NCBI GenBank assembly: GCA_016196785.1
Contig: JACPXA010000069.1
Location: forward strand, 1 to 16,108
DNA: 16,108 nucleotides
DNA from: Elusimicrobiota bacterium
GTDB taxonomy: Bacteria > Elusimicrobiota > Elusimicrobia > 2-01-FULL-59-12 > JACPXA01
Reading direction: 5' to 3'
Shown: in pieces, positions 1-5,389 of the stretch
Numbering within the stretch: position 1 is the first letter of the stretch
Layout: each line of letters opens with the position of its first letter
Translations under genes and position numbers: made by a program
The notes under the pieces: generated by a model
Told to the model about the DNA's origin: nothing
The model's input: the letters and a program-made list of their open reading frames with translations, nothing else
Databases searched by the model: none

Positions 1-4
1 AGCT

Positions 5-123
5 GGTACCGGGTTCCGCGGGGACAGGTTACAGAGACGGAGATAAAAGGGGTAATCATCCGCAGATCCTGGGTTTTCTTCCCATTGGTCATCTCGTTAC
101 GTGTCCCTTGGGAACCCGGTACC
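5..123. repeat. MITE-like element, copy 1 (RAYT-derived, inverted-repeat ends)
   Basis: The element begins and ends with GGTACC extended into inverted arms (GGTACCGGGTTCC at the left, GGAACCCGGTACC at the right). It matches 2122-2281 almost base for base, except that a 41-base internal stretch present in the other copy is missing here. Read on the minus strand it encodes MGRKPRI followed, after the deletion, by out-of-frame remnants of DYPFYLRL. These resemble the N-terminal region of REP-associated Y1 transposases, so I infer a non-autonomous deletion derivative of a RAYT gene. It sits just downstream of the metalloprotease-type lipoprotein gene. Confidence 0.7.
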
Positions 124-136
124 GTTCAGTTCACTA

Positions 137-997
137 CTAGTGGCTAGGGAGGGAAGGCGTTACCATTTGCAACGCCTTTCCTTCTTCCTTTGTTGCTTTT
201 TCCTTCTTCGCGTCTAGGTGTCGATACAGCTCTTCCCGGTCGCCTGCCAACTTCCTGCCGTGAAGGTGGCCCATGGCAACGAAAATGAGTCCGTATGGTC
301 TGGTGAAATAGCGCCCGACGTAGGTGCCAAAGGCCGGGTGCAGGATCTTGTAACTGCTCATCTCATTCTGGCGGTCTCCAACATGGATGAAGTAGGCGAT
401 CGCCTCGTCCGTCGCTTTGAATTCCTGATACAGGTCGGCTAAAGGTAAAAATCGAAGCGCAGCATAGGTTCCAGGATACTTCTGCTTTGAGAAATCCAAC
501 GCATGTCCAGCTTCGTGGATCTCAATAGGAGGCAGGTCGGAATAGAGGTGGACGGTGTTTGTGTATGGGTTGTAATGGTCTCCGCCCAGAAGCCGGCCAG
601 GGAGTAAAACTTCAAAGACGAGAGTAACCGGGAACCCGATCAGCAGTCGATAAGGCCAGGCGACCCTCTTGTTGGCCCACAGGTGTTTGAACTCACCCAA
701 GGGGGCCCATTGGTTGATCCGGACCTTCACATCGCGAAGGTCTTCAGGACGATACTTGAGATAATCGACTAGAACCCGCTCTGTTTCCTCGGAGACGGCA
801 TGATTATCCACCTTCCAATTCAACAGAAGGATTTTGGAAGGAAGCGCTATAACGTTTCCTATTGCATCAAGAGGAAAAAAGGGTTGGCCTCGCTCAATCT
901 GCGGATGGGGCCCTTGTCCCACATAAGGGAGAGTGGCACATCCCGCGGTGAGGAATGCCAAACATAAAGTAACCGCAACAACCTGAGGGGAAGACAC
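137..997 (-). CDS. Lipoprotein with HEAGH zinc-metalloprotease motif
   Basis: The 286-residue product starts at a GTG codon and opens with a lipoprotein signal peptide ending in the lipobox LTAGC (Cys20). It is therefore probably an envelope lipoprotein. Residues 161-165 read HEAGH, the zinc-binding HExxH pattern, and a glutamate about 33 residues on (Glu198, in DEAIAYF) could be the third ligand, as in gluzincin-type metallopeptidases. A hydrophobic stretch around residues 117-135 may be a membrane-associated or buried helix. The lysine/glutamate-rich C-terminus (about 262-275) looks disordered or helical. I do not recognise a named family and cannot give a substrate. It lies 19 bases downstream of the preceding lipoprotein gene and may share its transcript. 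The call of a zinc site is direct; peptidase activity is inferred. Confidence 0.75.
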   Translation of the reverse strand: MSSPQVVAVTLCLAFLTAGCATLPYVGQGPHPQIERGQPFFPLDAIGNVIALPSKILLLNWKVDNHAVSEETERVLVDYLKYRPEDLRDVKVRINQWAPLGEFKHLWANKRVAWPYRLLIGFPVTLVFEVLLPGRLLGGDHYNPYTNTVHLYSDLPPIEIHEAGHALDFSKQKYPGTYAALRFLPLADLYQEFKATDEAIAYFIHVGDRQNEMSSYKILHPAFGTYVGRYFTRPYGLIFVAMGHLHGRKLAGDREELYRHLDAKKEKATKEEGKALQMVTPSLPSH

Positions 998-1016
998 TTA
1001 TCCGCTACCCTGTCCC

Positions 1017-1454
1017 TTAGGAAGTCGGTGTCGTTTGTGCTGCCTGCGATCTCCCGGGTTGAAGATCCACGACACTCTCGACCCGGTCGTTCTCATCGTA
1101 AGTCACCTCGAGGGCCATCTTGGTCCCGTCAAAGATTGCCTCTGTAGGGGTACCGACGACTTCCCACAGACCGAGCGTGAAGACGTCTGCCGCTCCGTGA
1201 AAAACAGCTCGTGCAGCCTTGGCTGGTTTACTGTAGCCCTGGGTGAAGGAGAACACGTCCACCTTCTTTCCATCTTTCATCTCGGTGGCGGCTGGTTGAC
1301 CTAGCTCAGCCAGTAATATGCTTCGAGAGGTGCCCTGCCTCAGGACAGACATATCTTTTTGGGGCGGCTGTTTGGCAGCCATAAACACGGAGCAGCCGGT
1401 TTGGCTCAGCAAACCCACCACAATGAACAGGCTGGCAATCGTCTTTGCTCTCAT
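1017..1454 (-). CDS. Putative lipoprotein, SmpA/OmlA-like
   Basis: I place the start at the ATG at 1454, because a GGAGGGAG ribosome-binding sequence lies about nine bases upstream; an in-frame ATG at 1475 would put that sequence inside the gene. The 145-residue product has a signal peptide and a somewhat atypical lipobox (QTGC, Cys21). The mature part contains LRQGTSRSILLAELGQPAATE, a helix-strand pattern like the start of SmpA/OmlA (BamE-type) lipoproteins, then a DVFSF strand and an amphipathic segment with a VVGTPTEAIFDG turn. A TYDENDRV strand pair closes the fold. Its role is unknown; an envelope structural or accessory role is plausible. The neighbouring broken gene at 1755-2027 also begins with a SmpA-like segment, so this small cluster carried two such proteins. 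Confidence 0.65.
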   Translation of the reverse strand: MRAKTIASLFIVVGLLSQTGCSVFMAAKQPPQKDMSVLRQGTSRSILLAELGQPAATEMKDGKKVDVFSFTQGYSKPAKAARAVFHGAADVFTLGLWEVVGTPTEAIFDGTKMALEVTYDENDRVESVVDLQPGRSQAAQTTPTS

Positions 1455-1497
1455 CTGAAGATTCTCCCTCCTCATTTTGTCCAGGTGTCCTACTCTC

Positions 1498-1737
1498 CTA
1501 TTCCTGATAAGAAATGATCCCAGCGGCTATCAAAGCGCCCAAAGGATAGAAGAAGAACTTTTCGGAACCCATCCCAGTGAAAGAAGCTATGGCTATGGCC
1601 AGGAAAACTGATGCACCACCCGAGAGGACTGTGACCCAAGCCCCTCTAAAACGCCCCAAGAAGATGATCCTTACCGCTCTCGTTACAAGATACATCAGAA
1701 GGCTCGCGCCTAATAAAGCCCCTATTACATACGGCAT
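1498..1737 (-). CDS. Small integral membrane protein, three predicted helices
   Basis: The 79-residue product starts with ATG and is mostly hydrophobic. Likely membrane segments are residues 2-18 (VIGALLGASLLMYLV), 36-53 (VLSGGASVFLAIAIASF) and 62-76 (FYPLGALIAAGIIS). Positive residues (R21, R24, R29, R31) between the first two suggest the loop there is cytoplasmic. No family is recognised. It sits between two lipoprotein genes on the same strand, with about 17 bases to the upstream fragment and 44 to the downstream gene, so co-transcription is likely. Confidence 0.55.
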   Translation of the reverse strand: MPYVIGALLGASLLMYLVTRAVRIIFLGRFRGAWVTVLSGGASVFLAIAIASFTGMGSEKFFFYPLGALIAAGIISYQE

Positions 1738-1754
1738 CTTAGAACTTCACTATC

Positions 1755-2027
1755 CTATTTATAAATTTTTATCCGCTGGATCTCTATATCGGATAAAACT
1801 CCACTCTGAAACCGCACCTTGCCCCAGCGATAATACCAACGCATCGTTCCCCATACATCAGCTTTATAGAGCCACTCTTCGCAGCCATTTGGTAGAACCC
1901 GTTTTCTCGTTGGTTCCCCAATCACCGAGAGCACTTGTTCCTTGTCCATCCCTTTCTTGATTTGAAGCTCTCGAAGTGAATTCCGCACATCAAGACTTAC
2001 ATTGGTGTTTGCCTTAAGATAAGTGCA
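1755..2027 (-). pseudogene. SmpA/OmlA-like lipoprotein gene, 5' end lost at a REP/RAYT junction
   Basis: The readable part from a GTG at 1988 gives 77 residues including LQIKKGMDKEQVLSVIGEPT and EEWLYKADVW, which is the typical SmpA/OmlA opening helix and strand. The frame stays open upstream of 1988 and reads C-TYLKANTNVSLD before entering the repeat. A cysteine followed by a polar linker and then the SmpA domain is what follows a lipobox, so the natural gene almost certainly had a signal peptide that is now replaced by repeat sequence beginning near 2027-2029. Without a signal peptide any product would stay in the cytoplasm. A short product from the GTG remains possible. Confidence 0.65.
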
Positions 2028-2115
2028 AAATGGGTACCATTTCCAAAAGTTCCGGGTTCAGACCTTAACCAGGGCTGCATCCAACATCTGGGCATAGGGC
2101 TCATCAAAAGATAGG
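2027..2115 (-). pseudogene. RAYT 3'-end fragment plus REP-like terminus
   Basis: This segment matches 13140-13228 at 88 of 89 positions. It comprises the REP-like left end (AATGGGTACC...) and the last 19 or so codons of the transposase, ending LSFDEPYAQMLDAALVKV and a TGA stop. Homology ends at 2115/2116, where it is fused to the second MITE-like copy. It is a deletion remnant of the same element that is intact at 13142-13803. Confidence 0.85.
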
Positions 2116-2243
2116 GGAGTTGGTACCGGGTTCCACGGGGACAGGTTACAGAGACGGAGATAAAAGGGGTAATCATCCGTTTCCAGGAAAACCCGCTGGC
2201 GATTGTTTCCGCTCTCACTCCAGATCCTGGGTTTTCTTCCCAT
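2058..2243 (-). pseudogene. In-frame chimeric RAYT micro-ORF, 61 codons
   Basis: The reading frame starts MGRKPRIW, continues through SESGNNRQRVFLETDDYPFYLRL, crosses the inverted-repeat arm, and ends with the C-terminus of the other transposase (LSFDEPYAQMLDAALVKV). The first half aligns by eye with residues 1-36 of the intact transposase at 13171-13758 (RGNDRRNLFSEPEDYQCFL) but is clearly a divergent homologue. The catalytic HxH and tyrosine regions are absent, so it cannot be an active transposase. The uninterrupted frame across the junctions may be chance, or may mean that the deletion products are translated. Confidence 0.6.
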
Positions 2244-2281
2244 TGGTCATCTCGTTACGTGTCCCTTTGGAACCCGGTACC
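2122..2281. repeat. MITE-like element, copy 2 (160 bases)
   Basis: This is the longer version of the element at 5-123, in the same orientation, with the same GGTACCGGGTTCC / GGAACCCGGTACC inverted ends. It retains the 41 internal bases missing from the first copy. It is followed by short tandem repetitions of GGTACCGTTTC up to about 2302, a sign of repeated rearrangement at this end. Confidence 0.75.
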
Positions 2282-2343
2282 GTTTCGCCGGTACCGTTTC
2301 GGTACATAACGTTTGCTGGCCTTGGGGGTGGTAGTGTATGGCA

Positions 2344-3207
2344 TCAAGATGATCTCTGGATTACTTGAAGTAGTTTCTCTGTCTGTCCTTCGACCGTTTT
2401 CTTGTCGGAAGGACGATGTTCTCCTTTAAAGAAATCGAGCAGTAAGGAATTGAGGGCGTTGCGCCAAAAATCATACTCTGCATCGCTCTCAACCGTGACT
2501 TTCTGAAGGACTGGCTTCAAACCAGTCAGCCCACGTTCTTTCATCACAGCAAGCAGGCAATGTTGAGCACCGCCATCAAACTGAACGGGGCGGGTTAGAG
2601 ATTTGCCTTTGTAACGTTGCCGGCCTATGGGGTTCATCTCCTCCGCTTTCCTGTAGAGATCCTCAACGGAGTGTTTGTTCTCCAAAACTTTTTTCCAGGT
2701 CAGCTTTACGCATTTCGGTAAATACTCCAAAGCCGCATCGAGATCCAGCGAGGCTATGTTGAAGAGCAGCCCGGAGAACTCCAACTCCCGAACAATCTGC
2801 GGTTTGGCAGCGGCAGTACTGAGCCGCTGTTCTATCAAGCCGCGCAACCACGTCAAAGCCTCCATGTACTTGAGGCGCCCCAATGCAGCGATACATGCCC
2901 CTTGGACATGATCGGCTGGAATGACGTATCCATCCACTTTCGATCGCTGCGGAGGTTTCTGGGCTATCGCAAAGATTCGCGCACAGGACTCGCGCATATC
3001 GAGTGCTGCGCAAATTTCCGTCAACTCTATGAGATATGTGGGTCGCTCAAGCATACCCACCAAATCCGTTTTAAATTTGTGACGCTCCTCTCGCGTAAGA
3101 TCTTTGAAATAACGCTGGATGGGCTCGATGTAATCAGACGAAGAGAACCAAGGACGTTGCCGCCCCGTCCGGATTAGCTCCAATATGACTTCGGGATACT
3201 TGGCCAT
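2344..3207 (-). CDS. Candidate immunity protein for the mini-Rhs toxin; helical, unknown family
   Basis: The 287-residue product starts at ATG 3207 (MAKYPEVILELIRTG), ten bases after the stop of the Rhs gene, so the pair is almost certainly co-transcribed. I see no strong ribosome-binding sequence, which suggests translation coupled to the Rhs gene. The longer frame starting at 3330 overlaps the toxin and is unlikely. There is no signal peptide, so the protein should stay in the cytoplasm. The sequence is dominated by amphipathic helices, e.g. YIEPIQRYFKDLTREERHKF, MEALTWLRGLIEQRL and LDAALEYLPKCVKLTW, in a pattern resembling an alpha-helical repeat. No family is recognised. The role as immunity protein is inferred only from its place immediately after a polymorphic-toxin gene. 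Confidence 0.7.
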   Translation of the reverse strand: MAKYPEVILELIRTGRQRPWFSSSDYIEPIQRYFKDLTREERHKFKTDLVGMLERPTYLIELTEICAALDMRESCARIFAIAQKPPQRSKVDGYVIPADHVQGACIAALGRLKYMEALTWLRGLIEQRLSTAAAKPQIVRELEFSGLLFNIASLDLDAALEYLPKCVKLTWKKVLENKHSVEDLYRKAEEMNPIGRQRYKGKSLTRPVQFDGGAQHCLLAVMKERGLTGLKPVLQKVTVESDAEYDFWRNALNSLLLDFFKGEHRPSDKKTVEGQTEKLLQVIQRSS

Positions 3208-3217
3208 CTTGTTAGTT

Positions 3218-4561
3218 CTAGTTCGGATTATCTTGGATGAAGTCGACCTTGGTGTTCCCATACAAACGGCTCTCAGGCAACCCGCCAGCGGTTTCGCCTT
3301 GATAAACCGTTCTGAGGCCCCGCTGGCCACGGTCGATGAACACTTGAAAATCTCCGCCTCTTGCTCCAGTGGCTACGACCGCCTGGTTTGGAGAGAGCTC
3401 AATTGCAAGCTTTCCTGCACCGAGCCCTCTCGTGACCATTGCAAATGGTTCCGTCGCATAGGAGCCTGGAGTTAAAGAACCGGGCGGTGGACCAACCTCA
3501 ATACCCGCCTTCCCGACCGCGTCCGTAAAGTGGAGCAGGTACGATTTTCCTCGCCCAAGTTCGGCAGCATAGGTCCTCGCAAACGAAGATTCCTGCAGGA
3601 TCGATCTAACCCCTGTAACGTTGCCAGCGCCGATCGCCCCCTGCAATGCATTAGCGTTTACCGCATGGGAATCGATGCCATGCACGTAGCTCTGGTACCC
3701 TGCCTCATAAGTATAACCGGCAAAGCCCCCGATCGCAAAGCCAACCCCAAAACCAACACCCGCTGCTTTCCCAGCCTGGCTTAAACTTCCGCCTCCCGCA
3801 AGGGTGCCTGCAAACCCTCCTGCGCCTCCTGCAAGGCCGAACTCTATGCCAGTGATCAACCCGGTTTCGAGCGCACTGAGGGCAGGCCCCATAGCTGCGC
3901 TAGTAAAGAATCCTCCCAGTGCTGGTGCAAGGAAGGAGCTAGCAGCCCAACCCGTCAGGGCGCCTGCCGCTAATCCTACTGCGAAAGCCCCGAACTGGCC
4001 AGTCTGGATGGCCTTAGCTCCGTTGTAGACCGTGAGCCCGGCGATAGCCCAGAGACTCTGGCCTGCGGTGAAGGGAGCAGCGGCGATGGCACCTACAGTT
4101 ACGATAGCTTGCCATGCCTTCTTAAAGAAGCTTTTCCAGGAATGGCCCGTCGGATCGGTGTACTTCAGGGGGTTGTTGCGGGCGTAGGTGTAGCGGTTCA
4201 GGTCTTGAGGATCTCCAGGATTCGGGACGATCGTATCCGGCTGGATGAAGCGGCCCAGTTGGGGGTCGTAATAGCGGGACTCGTAGAAATAGAGCCCGGT
4301 GGAATCGTCGAGGCGCTTGCCGGTGAATTTGTGGGGCGAGACCTCTTGGCCGACGGTGAGGTAGGGCTCGCCGAAGGGTTTGTACTCGATGCGCTGGACC
4401 ACCTGGCCGTTTTCGTCGGTGACGACGTTCGTCGAGCCGAGGTGGTCGGAGTGGTAGTAATACACCTTGGTCCGGTATTGCTGGGGCTGCTGGGCGTAAG
4501 CGGGCGGACAGGTGGCCAAAGCGCTAAAGGAAAACAGAGTGACTGCAGCTATCCAACGCAT
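3218..4561 (-). CDS. Miniature Rhs-core protein with signal peptide and HYD1-like C-terminal toxin
   Basis: I choose ATG 4561 because GGAGG lies nine bases upstream; an earlier ATG at 4588 is in frame. The 447-residue product begins with a signal peptide (MRWIAAVTLFSFSALA...AYAQ, about 1-24). A single Rhs core follows, with YYYHSDHLGSTNVVTDENG (34-52) and then YYDPQLGRFIQPDT...LNRYTYARNNPLKYTDPTGH (97-140), the Rhs-repeat-associated core that normally marks the border with a variable toxin. Residues 141-290 are glycine/alanine-rich and hydrophobic. The C-terminus from about 320 contains YLLHFTDAVGKAGIEVG and SLTPGSYATEPF, like the H-[YF]-T...GI signature of HYD1-type ADP-ribosyltransferase-like toxins; this match is tentative. 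Classic Rhs proteins exceed 1000 residues; this one is complete but lacks the repeat cage. Confidence 0.85.
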   Translation of the reverse strand: MRWIAAVTLFSFSALATCPPAYAQQPQQYRTKVYYYHSDHLGSTNVVTDENGQVVQRIEYKPFGEPYLTVGQEVSPHKFTGKRLDDSTGLYFYESRYYDPQLGRFIQPDTIVPNPGDPQDLNRYTYARNNPLKYTDPTGHSWKSFFKKAWQAIVTVGAIAAAPFTAGQSLWAIAGLTVYNGAKAIQTGQFGAFAVGLAAGALTGWAASSFLAPALGGFFTSAAMGPALSALETGLITGIEFGLAGGAGGFAGTLAGGGSLSQAGKAAGVGFGVGFAIGGFAGYTYEAGYQSYVHGIDSHAVNANALQGAIGAGNVTGVRSILQESSFARTYAAELGRGKSYLLHFTDAVGKAGIEVGPPPGSLTPGSYATEPFAMVTRGLGAGKLAIELSPNQAVVATGARGGDFQVFIDRGQRGLRTVYQGETAGGLPESRLYGNTKVDFIQDNPN

Positions 4562-4599
4562 CTCATTGATCCTCCATCTGGAATTCATCCTATATGCAA

Positions 4600-4631
4600 A
4601 TTATATATATAAAATGCAAAATACTGACCAA
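4600..4631 (-). promoter_or_regulatory. Putative promoter of the mini-Rhs gene
   Basis: Just after the antitoxin stop the minus strand shows TTGGTC (4626-4631) and a very AT-rich TATATATATAAT run (4600-4611). A TATATA within the run at 4604-4609 lies 16 bases from the -35-like box. The sequence is far more AT-rich than its surroundings and lies about 40 bases upstream of the Rhs start. Direct TTTGCAT repeats flank the run. Confidence 0.45.
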
Positions 4632-4637
4632 AAAAAT

Positions 4638-4961
4638 TTAGGCCGCCGATTGGAGGGAATGGCGTAGCCGGGACCCTAATGGAATAACCCGTAAGGTCAC
4701 GTGATACCCTAAGGCCAAGAGCACTTTCTGAATGGTGCTCAAGCTACTGAATTCCCCTTGTTCAATCTTGGAGATCTGTTGCTGGGTAAGTCCAAGCTTT
4801 CTGGCTAATCGCCTTTGACTAAGGTGGTGAGCAATTCGGTATCGAACAATGAGAGAAGCAATTTTCGCCTTCTCCTCTTCCAGCTCGTACAGCTCCCGGA
4901 AATGAGGATCTTTGAGTCTCTCCTTCAGATGCGCTTCTACGCTTTGGACGTTCGCTTTCAA
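4638..4961 (-). CDS. Xre/HigA-type antitoxin (helix-turn-helix)
   Basis: The 107-residue product starts at TTG 4961, preceded by AAGGGAG about eight bases upstream. The N-terminus (about 1-32) is helical and charged (HLKERLKDPHFRELYELEEEK). A canonical Xre helix-turn-helix spans about 36-90, with LSQRRLARKLGLTQQQISKIEQGE as the recognition core and LSTIQKVLLALGYHVTLRV after it. In HigBA-type systems this protein neutralises the toxin and represses the shared promoter. It follows the toxin gene with a 15-base gap, in the toxin-first order typical of higBA. The palindrome in the promoter at 5351-5366 is the expected operator. Confidence 0.88.
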   Translation of the reverse strand: MKANVQSVEAHLKERLKDPHFRELYELEEEKAKIASLIVRYRIAHHLSQRRLARKLGLTQQQISKIEQGEFSSLSTIQKVLLALGYHVTLRVIPLGSRLRHSLQSAA

Positions 4962-4976
4962 CTCTCTTACTCCCTT

Positions 4977-5327
4977 CTAACACTTTCGTTGGAGATAAGC
5001 TCGCCGACGTTGAATGGCCAGCTCAATTTCGTGTCGGGGTACCTTTTGAGTTTGCTTCTTAAAGCCATGGGTGAAAATCGCATGGTGGCCATCGAAGAAA
5101 TACAACATTCGAAAATCGGCATCCTGCCCTGGGAACCGCAACTCATAGATTCCCTCTCCTAACTGCTTGGCATGCGGCTCTGGCAACCTTGGCCCAAATT
5201 CTTCCAACAACTGTCGTTTGAAAAAGAACTTTCGCTGAGCCGCCAGATCCAACCCATCAACAAACTCTCTCGCAGGGCATCGTCCCTGTCCCGTCTGGAA
5301 ATAGTAACTGCCGTATCTTTCAATCAA
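4977..5327 (-). CDS. RelE/HigB-type toxin (Gp49-like), likely ribosome-dependent mRNA interferase
   Basis: The 116-residue product starts at TTG 5327; the frame is closed by a TAG a few codons upstream, so no earlier start is possible. The sequence matches the phage Gp49-like branch of the RelE/ParE superfamily: PAREFVDGLDLAAQRKFFFKR near the N-terminus, then GIYELRFPGQDADFRMLYFF and the family hallmark THGFKKQTQKVPRHEIELA (about 86-104). Such toxins cut mRNA at the ribosome, using basic residues in these strands. The partner antitoxin gene follows directly. If transcription begins about seven bases after the -10 box, the leader is only about a dozen bases long. Confidence 0.88.
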   Translation of the reverse strand: MIERYGSYYFQTGQGRCPAREFVDGLDLAAQRKFFFKRQLLEEFGPRLPEPHAKQLGEGIYELRFPGQDADFRMLYFFDGHHAIFTHGFKKQTQKVPRHEIELAIQRRRAYLQRKC

Positions 5328-5345
5328 TCTTGTTTTCTACCCCTA

Positions 5346-5374
5346 AGTATACAACTAAATAGTTGTTATTTCAA
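5346..5374 (-). promoter_or_regulatory. Sigma70-type promoter with palindromic operator for the toxin-antitoxin operon
   Basis: On the minus strand TTGAAA (5369-5374) and TATACT (5346-5351) are separated by exactly 17 bases. The spacer holds a near-perfect inverted repeat at 5351-5366: arms ACAACTA and TAGTTGT with a two-base centre. A dyad between -35 and -10 is the classic position for autorepression by an Xre-type antitoxin. The promoter lies between the end of the secretin gene (5390) and the toxin start (5327). Confidence 0.8.
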
Positions 5375-5389
5375 GCCTCCCACGGGCGA

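Noticed and set aside
154..178. Eight-base-pair hairpin (AAGGCGTT / AACGCCTT) near the end of the metalloprotease-type gene, as a terminator
   Set aside because: It lies inside the coding sequence and the minus strand has no T-run after it; on the plus strand the following pyrimidines are not a clear U-tract and no gene ends there.
2663..3013. Alternative minus-strand frame inside the immunity candidate (116 codons)
   Set aside because: It overlaps the 287-residue frame, which starts ten bases after the Rhs stop and has coherent helical sequence; the alternative looks random.
4109..4612. Long plus-strand open frame (167 codons)
   Set aside because: It is the antisense of the Rhs core; no start context and a valine/glycine-rich composition typical of a shadow frame.
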